64,000 nt of DNA, from NCBI GenBank assembly GCA_031254645.1, contig JAIRUA010000028.1, positions 1 through 64,000 of the forward strand, written 5' to 3'. Positions 45,166 through 53,080 of this stretch are shown here, in pieces. The stretch's first letter is position 1; every line of letters begins with the position of its first letter. The DNA comes from Dysgonamonadaceae bacterium (GTDB lineage: Bacteria > Bacteroidota > Bacteroidia > Bacteroidales > Dysgonomonadaceae). Under the pieces are notes generated by a model. The model made no database searches, was not told where the DNA came from, and saw nothing but the letters and a program-made list of their open reading frames with translations. Position numbers and translations under genes: made by a program.

Positions 45166-45887
45166 ATAATTGAATTTAATCCGTTGTTGCCTCTAATTGT
45201 TCCCTTATCTATACTGCTATTCCACGGCGTATATTCATATAGCGTCCTTGAATGTTTATGATATACATAGTGGGGAGGAAGCGGTATACCCTGTTCAGCA
45301 AAACGATTGTTTCGTCTTATAATGAGCGACATATCCCCGTCATTCTCGTCATTTGTGCCGATAGCGTCGCCAGACGCACCTTTTGTTCCCGTAGCAGACG
45401 GGTGAGAATGAATATCAAAAGCTATTTGAAACACATCAAAGCCAGCTAATCTGTTAGCTCGTTCAAGTTCTACCTTTTCTTTATCGTGCGAAGTTGTTAT
45501 TACATAATATCTGCCTTTTTGCGTATTTACTCCCATCAATCCCCATTCTACATCTGTATTATCGGCAGCAAAGAGAAATATTCCGCCCACTTCTAATACA
45601 TTCGTAACAGCATATCTGCCATTGAGGTTTTCACTATGTACCCAATTTTTTCTATCTGTCGTAAGTTGGTCTAAAATATCCGTATCCCTCACATCAATAT
45701 ATTTTCCTGTCTCTCTTCCGCTCTTATCTATTGCATACAATCTATTTGTTTTGTGTGTTTGGCGCGTATCTCGTCGAGTAATACGTCCATTTGGGTCTAT
45801 TTCCCAATAAACACCGTAATTTTCCCCTATTGTTACTTCCGCTTTCACTTCCGGGTTATCAACAGCAGTTGCAATAAGTGTAACCAT
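45162..45887 (-). CDS. JAB/MPN metalloprotease-like putative T6SS toxin
   Basis: With the ATG at 45887, four bases after the tssD stop, the protein has 241 residues; an earlier in-frame start at 45938 would overlap tssD by 47 bases. The N-terminal part is Ig/adaptor-like (LIATAVDNPEVKAEVTI). The second half resembles JAB-like toxin domains of Bacteroidota polymorphic toxins: Glu114 (VEWGLMG), His160 and His162 (IHSHPSATG), Ser172 and Asp174 (ASGD). The spacing is H-X-H-X9-S-X-D, two residues longer before the Ser than the classical JAMM motif. The target is unknown; it is placed as cargo by the adjacent tssD and the coupled lipoprotein. Confidence 0.68.
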   Translation of the reverse strand: MVTLIATAVDNPEVKAEVTIGENYGVYWEIDPNGRITRRDTRQTHKTNRLYAIDKSGRETGKYIDVRDTDILDQLTTDRKNWVHSENLNGRYAVTNVLEVGGIFLFAADNTDVEWGLMGVNTQKGRYYVITTSHDKEKVELERANRLAGFDVFQIAFDIHSHPSATGTKGASGDAIGTNDENDGDMSLIIRRNNRFAEQGIPLPPHYVYHKHSRTLYEYTPWNSSIDKGTIRGNNGLNSIM

Positions 45888-45891
45888 ATTT

Positions 45892-46569
45892 TTAAGTTTT
45901 ATCTGCTTCGTAGATTTCTTTGGATATTGCTTTTCCATTTTTATCTACAATTCCCGTAAATATTAGCTCTGTTGAGTTATCTGCAAACATACTACCGTCA
46001 TCTTTCGTTATGGTAGCTGTTACTTGCTCGTCTTGTACATAACCCTCTGTTTCAAAATAAAGACGAAGTTTTTGACAGCCTGTGTTTGCTTCAACTTCCT
46101 CGTATGTGTCTGCATCTATCCAATACAGTTTTTTTGTATTCTTTTCTACGTCTTCGCTGCTTGAATAGGCTGCTATTGGTTGCTCTTTTTTTTGCTCACC
46201 AAAAGTGATTTTATTTGCACTGCTAATAGCTATTGTAGTAAGCATTTGTCCTTCGCCGTATGAATCAAAACTTTCGTGTAGATAGACACAATAAGCATTT
46301 GTAAAGTTCAGTGTTTGCGGCGTTATCTCGCCTTTTTTGAATACCATAAAAATAATTTGACCGCTTTCCGTTTGGTTGGTATATTGCATCCACTTGTAGA
46401 AAAATAAGTCGTCATTGGCAGGCGATTTTACGACAAAGCGAATAGGCGATTGAAACACGCCCGCACACGGCTCCCCACTTGCTTGTGTGGGCTGATAAAA
46501 CTCGTAATCACAATTTAAAAGATTGTATTCTCGTCCGTTGTCAAGTTTTAATTTAGCTGTATGTGCCAT
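45892..46569 (-). CDS. tssD: Type VI secretion tube protein TssD (Hcp), Bacteroidota type, with C-terminal extension
   Basis: The ATG at 46569 gives 225 residues starting MAHTAKLKLDNGREYNLLNC, the standard start of Bacteroidota TssD proteins; the longer frame overlaps infC and adds unrelated sequence. The Hcp-like part (about residues 1-130) includes YEFYQPTQASGEPC, FFYKWM and LNFTNAYCVYLHESF. The rest (KKLYWIDADTYEEVEANTG, then VTATITKDDGSMF) looks like an added Ig-like adaptor domain. Stand-alone tssD genes of this kind carry or accompany effectors. It follows infC by 16 bases, and no T6SS structural genes are in the window. Confidence 0.8.
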   Translation of the reverse strand: MAHTAKLKLDNGREYNLLNCDYEFYQPTQASGEPCAGVFQSPIRFVVKSPANDDLFFYKWMQYTNQTESGQIIFMVFKKGEITPQTLNFTNAYCVYLHESFDSYGEGQMLTTIAISSANKITFGEQKKEQPIAAYSSSEDVEKNTKKLYWIDADTYEEVEANTGCQKLRLYFETEGYVQDEQVTATITKDDGSMFADNSTELIFTGIVDKNGKAISKEIYEADKT

Positions 46570-46585
46570 ATTTGTTTCTTGAATT

Positions 46586-47158
46586 CTACTCTTCGTGTTT
46601 TGCCTCTTTCTTAGGCGCCGCCACTTTTTTTGGCGAAAGCATAATCGACATACGCTTTCCTTCCATTGTTGGCAATTGCTCCACTTTGGCGTAGTCTTCC
46701 AATTCGGTAGCAAAGCGAAGCAATAGCACTTCCCCTTGTGATTTGAAAAGGATTGAGCGACCTCTAAAAAACACGTATGCTTTTACTTTCGAACCTTCGT
46801 TTAAAAAGTTTATCGCGTGTTTTAATTTGAAATTGTAATCGTGGTCATCGGTTTGCGGTCCGAATCTAATTTCTTTTACCGTTACTTTTACCGATTTGGC
46901 TTTCTGTTCTTTTTGCTTTTTCTTTTGCTGGTACAGGAATTTTTGGTAATCGGTAATACGGCATACGGGTGGGTCGGCGGTGGGAGAGATTTCCACCAAG
47001 TCCAATTCCAAACCTTCGGCAATTTTCAATGCCTCTTTGGTGGAATACACGCCTTGTTCTACATTGTCGCCTACTAAGCGAACTTCGGGCACTCGAATTT
47101 GATTGTTAATTCGATGTTGATCTTTTGAGTTTTTTAAATTTTTTTGAATTTGCCTCAT
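46586..47158 (-). CDS. infC: Translation initiation factor IF-3
   Basis: IF-3 binds the 30S subunit and checks initiator tRNA. The 190 residues show the N domain ([20 protein letters not shown]), the linker ([20 protein letters not shown]) and the C domain ([20 protein letters not shown]), then a Bacteroidota-type Lys/Ala-rich tail. The start is ATG at 47158. It lies downstream of thrS as expected, but the next genes are not rpmI and rplT. Confidence 0.96.
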   Translation of the reverse strand: MRQIQKNLKNSKDQHRINNQIRVPEVRLVGDNVEQGVYSTKEALKIAEGLELDLVEISPTADPPVCRITDYQKFLYQQKKKQKEQKAKSVKVTVKEIRFGPQTDDHDYNFKLKHAINFLNEGSKVKAYVFFRGRSILFKSQGEVLLLRFATELEDYAKVEQLPTMEGKRMSIMLSPKKVAAPKKEAKHEE

Positions 47159-47210
47159 TCAAATCTTTTTAATCTGTTTGTTGTATATTATTCTATTTGT
47201 CTTTTCTTTT

Positions 47211-47310
47211 TGCGCGAAAGCGCGAATGCACGAACGGTCAAGTTCGCTGAAAATTATTCTATTGTCTCCCTTCGCGCCTTTACACTTTCGTGCCTTCGCG
47301 CTTCAATTTC
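47211..47310. repeat. Dispersed inverted-repeat element, copy 2 (diverged)
   Basis: TGCGCGAAAGCGCGAATGCA (47211 on) faces CTTTCGTGCCTTCGCGC near 47284-47301. Both sides and the inner GGTCAAGTTCG resemble the element at 21639-21778, but the arms pair at only about two thirds of positions. It lies between thrS and infC and reaches the thrS stop. Confidence 0.65.
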
Positions 47311-49279
47311 ACTGCTCTTGAATTAGCCGCAGAATTTCAGTGGGATTCATCATTTTTTCCACTTCACTCGAAATTTCTGCTGCAAATGTACTCAATTTTA
47401 CTGAGCCTTTGTCCTCTCCGCCCTGTTTTCTTACAGAAACTTCCTCATTTTCCGCTTCTTTCTCACCAACAATGAGCAAATAAGGGATTCTTTTCAACTC
47501 ATTGTCGCGAATTTTACGACCTACTTTTTCGTTGCGATCATCAACTTCGGCACGAATATCGAGTTTTTTCAACGTTTTGGCTACTTTGTAGGCATAATCG
47601 TTGTATTTTTCACTCACAGGTAGCACAACTGCTTGTGTAGGTGCTAACCATAACGGAAATTTTCCGGCAGTATGTTCGATAAGTACCGCTACGAAACGTT
47701 CCATCGAACCAAACGGCGCACGGTGTATCATTACTGGGCGATGTTTTTGATTATCAGCGCCTACATATTCCAAATCAAAACGTTCGGGCAGGTTGTAATC
47801 TACTTGAATTGTACCCAATTGCCAACGGCGACCGAGCGCATCTTTGACCATAAAATCGAGCTTTGGGCCATAAAATGCTGCTTCGCCTAACTCTACACGC
47901 GCTTTCATTCCTTTTGCTTCACACGATTCGATAATGGCGCGTTCAGCCTTTTCCCAGCCCTCGTCGTCGCCGATGTATTTTTCTTTGTTTTCGGGATCGC
48001 GTAAAGAAATTTGCGCTTCAAAATTCTCGAAATCCAACGCCTTGAAAATAATGAGAATAATGTCCATTACTTTCATAAACTCGTCCTTCAACTGGTCGGG
48101 TGTACAGAAAATGTGCGCATCGTCTTGCGTAAATCCGCGGACGCGCGTCAATCCGTGCAATTCACCGCTTTGTTCATAGCGATATACCGTTCCAAATTCC
48201 GCCAAACGCAACGGTAATTCTTTGTACGAGTGTGGAAACGCTTTGTAAATTTCGCAATGATGCGGACAATTCATCGGTCGCAACAAAAATTCTTCGCCCG
48301 CTTCGGGTGTATGAATCGGTTGGAACGAATCTTTGCCGTATTTGGCGTAATGTCCTGATGTTACGTACAGTTGCTTGTGTCCGATATGCGGAGTCATTAC
48401 CTGTTCGTAATCGTATTCGCGCTGAATTTTTTTCAAAAAATCTTCCAATCGAAGGCGTAACTGTGTGCCTTTTGGCAACCACAACGGTAATCCGCTTCCC
48501 ACAGTTTGAGAAAAAGCGAAAAGCTCTAACTCTTTACCGATTTTTCGATGGTCACGTTTTTTCGCTTCTTCGAGCAAAATGAGATACTCATCAAGCATTT
48601 TCTTTTTCGGAAACGAAATGCCATATAAACGAGTCAATTGCGGACGTTTTTCATCGCCACGCCAATACGCGCCGGCTGCCGAAAGTATTTTTATCGATTT
48701 GATATATGAAGTATTGGGCAAGTGCGGACCGCGACACAAATCGGTAAAATTACCCATTGTGTAAACCGTTATCGTGCCGTCTTCCAACTCATTAATCAAT
48801 TCTACTTTGTAGGTTTCACCTCTGTCTGAAAACAGCTTTAGGGCATCGGCTTTCGAAATTTCTTTGCGAACAATTTCTTGCTTTGCAGCCGTCAACTCCG
48901 TCATTTTCTTTTCGATTGCTGCGAAATCCGCTTCTTTAATAGAAACACCTTCGCCCGAATCAACATCGTAATAAAATCCATTTTCAATTGCCGGTCCGAT
49001 TCCAAATTTAATGCCGGGATAAAGCTCTTGCAACGCTTCCGCCATCAAGTGCGCCGATGAGTGCCAATAAGCTTCTTTGGCTTCTGCATCGTCCCATTTA
49101 TGTAATTTCACGATGGCATCGTTTTCAATAGGACGTGTCAAATCCCACGTTTCACCGTTTACGCTTGCGGCAAGTACTTCTTGCGCAAGGCGTGAACTAA
49201 TGCTTTCCGCTATTTGTAATCCCGTTACGCCGCTTTCAAATTCACGAATTGAGCCGTCGGGGAATGTAATTTTTATCAT
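47309..49279 (-). CDS. thrS: Threonyl-tRNA synthetase
   Basis: This class II synthetase charges tRNA-Thr. The 656 residues have the TGS domain ([20 protein letters not shown]), an editing domain with [12 protein letters not shown] (zinc or water His residues), the catalytic core with [11 protein letters not shown] (zinc-binding Cys and His) and [17 protein letters not shown] (motif 2), and the anticodon-binding C-terminus. The length is normal. It heads the thrS-infC unit. Confidence 0.97.
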   Translation of the reverse strand: MIKITFPDGSIREFESGVTGLQIAESISSRLAQEVLAASVNGETWDLTRPIENDAIVKLHKWDDAEAKEAYWHSSAHLMAEALQELYPGIKFGIGPAIENGFYYDVDSGEGVSIKEADFAAIEKKMTELTAAKQEIVRKEISKADALKLFSDRGETYKVELINELEDGTITVYTMGNFTDLCRGPHLPNTSYIKSIKILSAAGAYWRGDEKRPQLTRLYGISFPKKKMLDEYLILLEEAKKRDHRKIGKELELFAFSQTVGSGLPLWLPKGTQLRLRLEDFLKKIQREYDYEQVMTPHIGHKQLYVTSGHYAKYGKDSFQPIHTPEAGEEFLLRPMNCPHHCEIYKAFPHSYKELPLRLAEFGTVYRYEQSGELHGLTRVRGFTQDDAHIFCTPDQLKDEFMKVMDIILIIFKALDFENFEAQISLRDPENKEKYIGDDEGWEKAERAIIESCEAKGMKARVELGEAAFYGPKLDFMVKDALGRRWQLGTIQVDYNLPERFDLEYVGADNQKHRPVMIHRAPFGSMERFVAVLIEHTAGKFPLWLAPTQAVVLPVSEKYNDYAYKVAKTLKKLDIRAEVDDRNEKVGRKIRDNELKRIPYLLIVGEKEAENEEVSVRKQGGEDKGSVKLSTFAAEISSEVEKMMNPTEILRLIQEQ

Positions 49280-49308
49280 TGTTTCTTTAGTTTTCTATTT
49301 TGAGAATG

Positions 49309-49316
49309 CAAAAATA
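49309..49316 (-). promoter_or_regulatory. thrS: -7 box TATTTTTG upstream of thrS
   Basis: Minus-strand TATTTTTG fits TAnnTTTG, 30 bases before the thrS ATG. The -33 element is not clear. Confidence 0.5.
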
Positions 49317-49410
49317 GTGATTTTTAGAATTGTAGCGATGAAATGAAGTGATTTTTTTCGATTTTCAATACTTTAACACCCTCAAAATACTAATTTTTAG
49401 CAAACCATAG

Positions 49411-49418
49411 TACCTTTG
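49411..49418 (+). promoter_or_regulatory. -7 box TACCTTTG upstream of the Cys-rich protein gene
   Basis: TACCTTTG fits TAnnTTTG. The predicted start of transcription falls near 49425, only a few bases before the ATG at 49428, so the message may be nearly leaderless. Confidence 0.55.
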
Positions 49419-49427
49419 TATTCAATT

Positions 49428-49871
49428 ATGAAGAAAAGTATTCACATATTCCTTTGTGTTTTTCTATCCGCTCTTATTTTTTACGGCGGATCGGGGGTGA
49501 ATGCTTATTTCTTTTGTTGCGATAGTTGTCGTGTGGACAAAAATATTATTGCAGGAAGCAGCTGCTGCGATACATCTGAGCATATTGTGTTACATACTAA
49601 TAACAATGCCTGTTTGTCTCATCATCTTGCAGAAGGCAAATGTTGTGGTGTAAACAGGATTGAGTTTGATTTGCAATCTGTTTCGGACAGCAAGATAGAT
49701 TTGCAGCCGCTTTGTATTGATTTGAATCATTCGATGTTCTTATTGGCGCACGAAGTAAAACCGACAACAGAGCATTTACCTTTATACCGATTATTAAACA
49801 GGCAAAGCCAAAATCCTCCCGATTTGAGCAAAGACGATTATTTCGATTTGCTCTGTACGCTTATTATTTAG
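49428..49871 (+). CDS. Cys-rich secreted protein of a metal-handling cluster
   Basis: The start at ATG 49428 (MKKSIHIFLC) gives 147 residues; the frame is open from a TTG at 49416 that lies in the promoter box. After the signal peptide come Cys clusters FFCCDSCR, SSCCDT, ACLSHH and GKCCGV, which suggest soft-metal binding. The layout resembles the small HYC/CC proteins found just before TonB-dependent receptors in Bacteroidota, but I am not certain of the family. The next genes, a TonB receptor and an HMA protein, support a copper or similar metal role (inference). Confidence 0.62.
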   Translation: MKKSIHIFLCVFLSALIFYGGSGVNAYFFCCDSCRVDKNIIAGSSCCDTSEHIVLHTNNNACLSHHLAEGKCCGVNRIEFDLQSVSDSKIDLQPLCIDLNHSMFLLAHEVKPTTEHLPLYRLLNRQSQNPPDLSKDDYFDLLCTLII

Positions 49872-49875
49872 CTGC

Positions 49876-49956
49876 CATTGCGGGCTTGACCCGCAATCCC
49901 CTTGTTGTGTTACGCAAACTCTCTCTATTAAGGGATTGTGGGTCAAGCCCGTAATG
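49876..49956. repeat. CATTGCGGGCTTGACCCGCAAT-type inverted repeat
   Basis: CATTGCGGGCTTGACCCGCA and on (49876-49903) faces AAGGGATTGTGGGTCAAGCC and on (49930-49956). A second pair, GTTACGCAAA (49909-49918) and TTTGCGTAAC (49961-49970), is interleaved with it. It is the same family as the palindrome at 42150 and lies between the Cys-rich gene and the TonB receptor. Confidence 0.8.
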
Positions 49957-50008
49957 ACGATTTGCGTAACTTATGTTCAAAAACCAACTAAATTAATAAG
50001 TACACAAA

Positions 50009-52219
50009 ATGAAAAAAAATATCATTATTCTCTTTTTACTTGCCCTCGCATTGCCAATTTTGGCACAAAAAACGGTTCGAGGGTACGTTTTCGATGCTAT
50101 AAATGAGCCACTTGTTGGCGCAACAGTGCATTGCGAACAAACAATGCAAGGTGTTATCACTAACGCCGACGGCTTCTTCGAAATAAATATGGCGGAAGGA
50201 AAAACTTGTCTCACTATTTCATTTATCGGCTATGTTTCACAGACACTTAACGATGTGTCAAACGAAACAGAACTAAAAATCATTCTTCAAGAAGATGCAA
50301 CCGTTTTAGATGAATTTGTGCTCAATCAGCGCGCCATGGGAACGGTTACATTGCGCAATGCCACCCTGCAAACGCAACGCATCACCACTGCTGAGCTCAA
50401 TCGTGCTGCGTGCTGCAACCTCAGCGAAAGTTTCGAAACAAATGCTTCAGTCGATGTGTCTTTCAGCGATGCGGCAACGGGCGCAAAACAAATTCGTTTG
50501 CTTGGATTGGCAGGTACTTACGTGCAAAAAATGACCGAAAATATTCCGAATTTTCGTGGTGTAGCGCAACCTTTCGGTATGGATTATATTCCGGGTTCGT
50601 GGATTGAGAGTATTCAGGTTTCGAAAGGTACCTCGTCTGTTAAAAATGGCTACGAAGCACTTGCCGGACAAATCAATGTGGAATACAAAAAACCGCAGGA
50701 AATGGATAAACTATTCGTCAATCTTTATGCCGGCGATGCAGGGCGTTTGGAAGCGAATGTGGATGCGGGAATTATCCTCAACGAAAATCTTTCGACAGGT
50801 GTTTTTGCACACGTTTCATCTAATTTCGGCGAACACGATAAAAACGACGATGGTTTTCTTGATGAGCCACTTACACGACAGGTCAATTTGATGAATCGTT
50901 GGCATCATTCGTCGGGTAATTATGTAGCGCAATATGGTGCACGATTTGTGAACGAATTGCGTGAAAGTGGTCAATTCGCAAAACATCATACAATTGATGA
51001 TCCATACAAAATTTCGTTCAATACCAATCGTGGTGAGTTTTTTACGAAACAGGCATATATTCTTCGCGGTGGCGATTTACCGTCGAGTGTGGCGTTGATT
51101 GCATCGGGTTCTGTTCACGACCAAAAAGCGATGTTCGATAGAACGCAATACGATGTAAATCAGAAAAATGTGTATCTATCGGCAATGTTCGAACGGACAT
51201 TTTCGCACATTCATAGCCTCAGTACCGGATTGAGTATGAATTACGACGGATTCAACGAAATGTTGAACACCACATCGTACAATCGTAGCGAGACCGTGTC
51301 GGGTGCATACGCAGAATACACGTTGCATTTGTATCATCAATTCGTGATGGTAGCCGGTATCAGAGGTGATTACAGCACGCAGTACGGTTTTTTCGCCACG
51401 CCTCGCTTACATGTTAGATACAGCCCGGCGGAGTGGGTGAGCCTTCGAACTTCGGTTGGGAAAGGATTTCGCACGCCGCACGTTCTTGCCGAAAATAATT
51501 ATCTTCTCGCAAGTTCTCGTCGCATTAATATCGCCGAAAATCTGACGCAAGAAGAGGCGTGGAACACAGGGTTCAACGCTACGTTTCACATTCCCGTCGC
51601 CAATCGCGAATTGACTGTTTCGGGTGAATTTTATCACACGAACTTTATCAATCAATTGGTTGTAGATGTGGATAGTGATCCCAATATGGTTAGTTTTTAC
51701 AATTTAGACGGCGGTCGCTCGTTTACCAATAGTGCACAAATCGAAGTGAGTTATCCGCTTTTCGATGGATTTACGCTCACGGGCGCGTATCGTTACATCA
51801 AGGCAATGAGTGATTATCGCAATCCCGAAACGGGCGAAGTGCGTTTTCTTTCCAAACCGCTACAGAGCGATTACAAAGCGTTGGCAACAGCCTCATATCA
51901 AACGCCGTTGGGTAAATGGCAGTTCGATTTCACAGGTCAATTCAATGGCGGCGGAAGAATGCCAACGCCAAGTGCAACGAATCCGCTTTGGGCAGAACGA
52001 TTTGATCCATATACTGTGTTTTTAGGACAAGTAACGAAGAATTTCAGAAATTTCTCTGTATATTTGGGGTCTGAAAACTTGTTCGATTTCCGTCAGTCTA
52101 ATCCGATTATTGACGCAGCCAATCCACGTGGCGATAATTTTGATGCTACAATGATTTGGGGTCCGGTGATGGGAAGAAAAGTTTATGGAGGAATTAGGTG
52201 GACAATTCCACGTATTTAA
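50009..52219 (+). CDS. TonB-dependent receptor, probable metal uptake
   Basis: This 736-residue outer-membrane receptor has a signal peptide (LALPILAQ), a carboxypeptidase-regulatory-like domain (RGYVFDAINEPLVGATVHCE, LTISFIGYVSQTL), a TonB-box-like VLDEFVLNQRA, a plug (AATGAKQIRLLGLAGTYVQK, GTSSVKNGYEALAGQINVEY) and a 22-strand type barrel. It is much shorter than SusC and has no SusD partner. Flanking genes for a Cys-rich protein and an HMA protein suggest a metal or metallophore ligand; the exact ligand is unknown. Confidence 0.85.
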   Translation: MKKNIIILFLLALALPILAQKTVRGYVFDAINEPLVGATVHCEQTMQGVITNADGFFEINMAEGKTCLTISFIGYVSQTLNDVSNETELKIILQEDATVLDEFVLNQRAMGTVTLRNATLQTQRITTAELNRAACCNLSESFETNASVDVSFSDAATGAKQIRLLGLAGTYVQKMTENIPNFRGVAQPFGMDYIPGSWIESIQVSKGTSSVKNGYEALAGQINVEYKKPQEMDKLFVNLYAGDAGRLEANVDAGIILNENLSTGVFAHVSSNFGEHDKNDDGFLDEPLTRQVNLMNRWHHSSGNYVAQYGARFVNELRESGQFAKHHTIDDPYKISFNTNRGEFFTKQAYILRGGDLPSSVALIASGSVHDQKAMFDRTQYDVNQKNVYLSAMFERTFSHIHSLSTGLSMNYDGFNEMLNTTSYNRSETVSGAYAEYTLHLYHQFVMVAGIRGDYSTQYGFFATPRLHVRYSPAEWVSLRTSVGKGFRTPHVLAENNYLLASSRRINIAENLTQEEAWNTGFNATFHIPVANRELTVSGEFYHTNFINQLVVDVDSDPNMVSFYNLDGGRSFTNSAQIEVSYPLFDGFTLTGAYRYIKAMSDYRNPETGEVRFLSKPLQSDYKALATASYQTPLGKWQFDFTGQFNGGGRMPTPSATNPLWAERFDPYTVFLGQVTKNFRNFSVYLGSENLFDFRQSNPIIDAANPRGDNFDATMIWGPVMGRKVYGGIRWTIPRI

Positions 52220-52221
52220 TA

Positions 52222-52290
52222 GTTTAAAAGTTTAAAGATTTAAGGTTGTAAAAGCGCTGTCTTAAACCTTAAATCTTTAGACCCTTAAAC
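52222..52290. repeat. AT-rich dispersed inverted repeat, copy with both arms (1)
   Basis: GTTTAAAAGTTTAAAGATTT and on (52222-52247) faces AAACCTTAAATCTTTAGACC and on (52264-52290); differences are mostly G-U pairs. It lies between the TonB receptor and the HMA gene. A near copy is at 52982-53071. Confidence 0.8.
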
Positions 52291-52305
52291 CAAAAAGAAA
52301 AAGAT

Positions 52306-52623
52306 ATGAAAAAAATGATCCTACTTTTAATGTGCGTTGCTTTCGTTGGAATCGCATCAGCACAACAGGCGCAAAATCAAAGAGCCAATAGAAACAGTAA
52401 TCGCGAAACGGTTGTTTTTGCTGTAAAAGGCGAAGGTATTCATTGTCAAAATTGTGTAAACAATATTCAACGCCAAATCGCTTTTGAGCGTGGTGTTACG
52501 AAATTGGACATCGACCGAGAAAACGACCTCGTTACGGTTGAATTTCGTAAAGACCGCACTTCGGTTGAGAAGCTAAAAGAGGCTTTCGCGAAGATAAAGA
52601 AAGAAGTGGAAGTGAAAGAATGA
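52306..52623 (+). CDS. Periplasmic heavy-metal-associated (HMA) domain protein
   Basis: The 105-residue product has a signal peptide ending IASAQQ and one HMA domain with the metal-binding CXXC in KGEGIHCQNCVNNIQRQI, followed by VTKLDIDRENDLVTVEF. Such stand-alone periplasmic HMA proteins pass copper or similar ions to partners. It is the third gene of the metal cluster. Confidence 0.85.
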   Translation: MKKMILLLMCVAFVGIASAQQAQNQRANRNSNRETVVFAVKGEGIHCQNCVNNIQRQIAFERGVTKLDIDRENDLVTVEFRKDRTSVEKLKEAFAKIKKEVEVKE

Positions 52624-52644
52624 TTTTTTGATAAGACAAGAACA

Positions 52645-53004
52645 ATGAAGCCCCTATTCATCAATTATCCCAAATGTTCCACATGCCGCAAAGCCGCTGA
52701 GTGGTTGCGCGCACACAATATCGATGTAACTTCACGACACATCGCTGAAAACCGACCGACAGCCGAAGAGCTTTCTACATGGATTGACAAAAGCGGATTG
52801 CCGATACAGCGGTTTTTCAACACATCAGGTTTGGTGTACAAAGAAAAAAACTTGAAAGATGTGGTTAAAACCGCATCACGCGAGCAATTAATCGAACTAT
52901 TGGCAAGCAATGGGATGTTGGTGAAACGTCCGCTTTTGATTGGCGATAATTTTGTATTGGTGGGTTTTAAGGAAGATGATTGGTTTAAGAGTTTAAAGAT
53001 TTAA
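52645..53004 (+). CDS. ArsC/Spx family protein
   Basis: This thioredoxin-fold protein of 119 residues has CXXC near the N-terminus (YPKCSTCRKAAEWL) and the ArsC-family RPLLIGDNFVLVGF near the C-terminus, equivalent to the arsenate-binding Arg region. It could be a glutaredoxin-type arsenate reductase, or an Spx- or YffB-like protein. The neighbouring metal genes make a reductase role reasonable but unproven. The final codons (SLKI) lie inside a dispersed repeat arm. Confidence 0.82.
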   Translation: MKPLFINYPKCSTCRKAAEWLRAHNIDVTSRHIAENRPTAEELSTWIDKSGLPIQRFFNTSGLVYKEKNLKDVVKTASREQLIELLASNGMLVKRPLLIGDNFVLVGFKEDDWFKSLKI

Positions 53005-53071
53005 AGTTTAAGGTAAAGATCTAAGGGTTGGTATAGCATCCTTAAACCTTAAATCTCTAAACTCTTAAACC
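52982..53071. repeat. AT-rich dispersed inverted repeat, copy with both arms (2)
   Basis: Arm 52982-53013 (GGTTTAAGAGTTTAAAGATT and on) and arm 53040-53071 match as inverted copies at 30 of 32 positions. The left arm runs through the stop of the ArsC/Spx gene, and the right arm ends nine bases before the dusB start. Confidence 0.88.
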
Positions 53072-53080
53072 AAAAATAAG

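Noticed and set aside
46570..46713. Upstream extension of tssD into infC
   Set aside because: The extra 48 residues are the infC 3' end in another frame; the TssD family start is at 46569.
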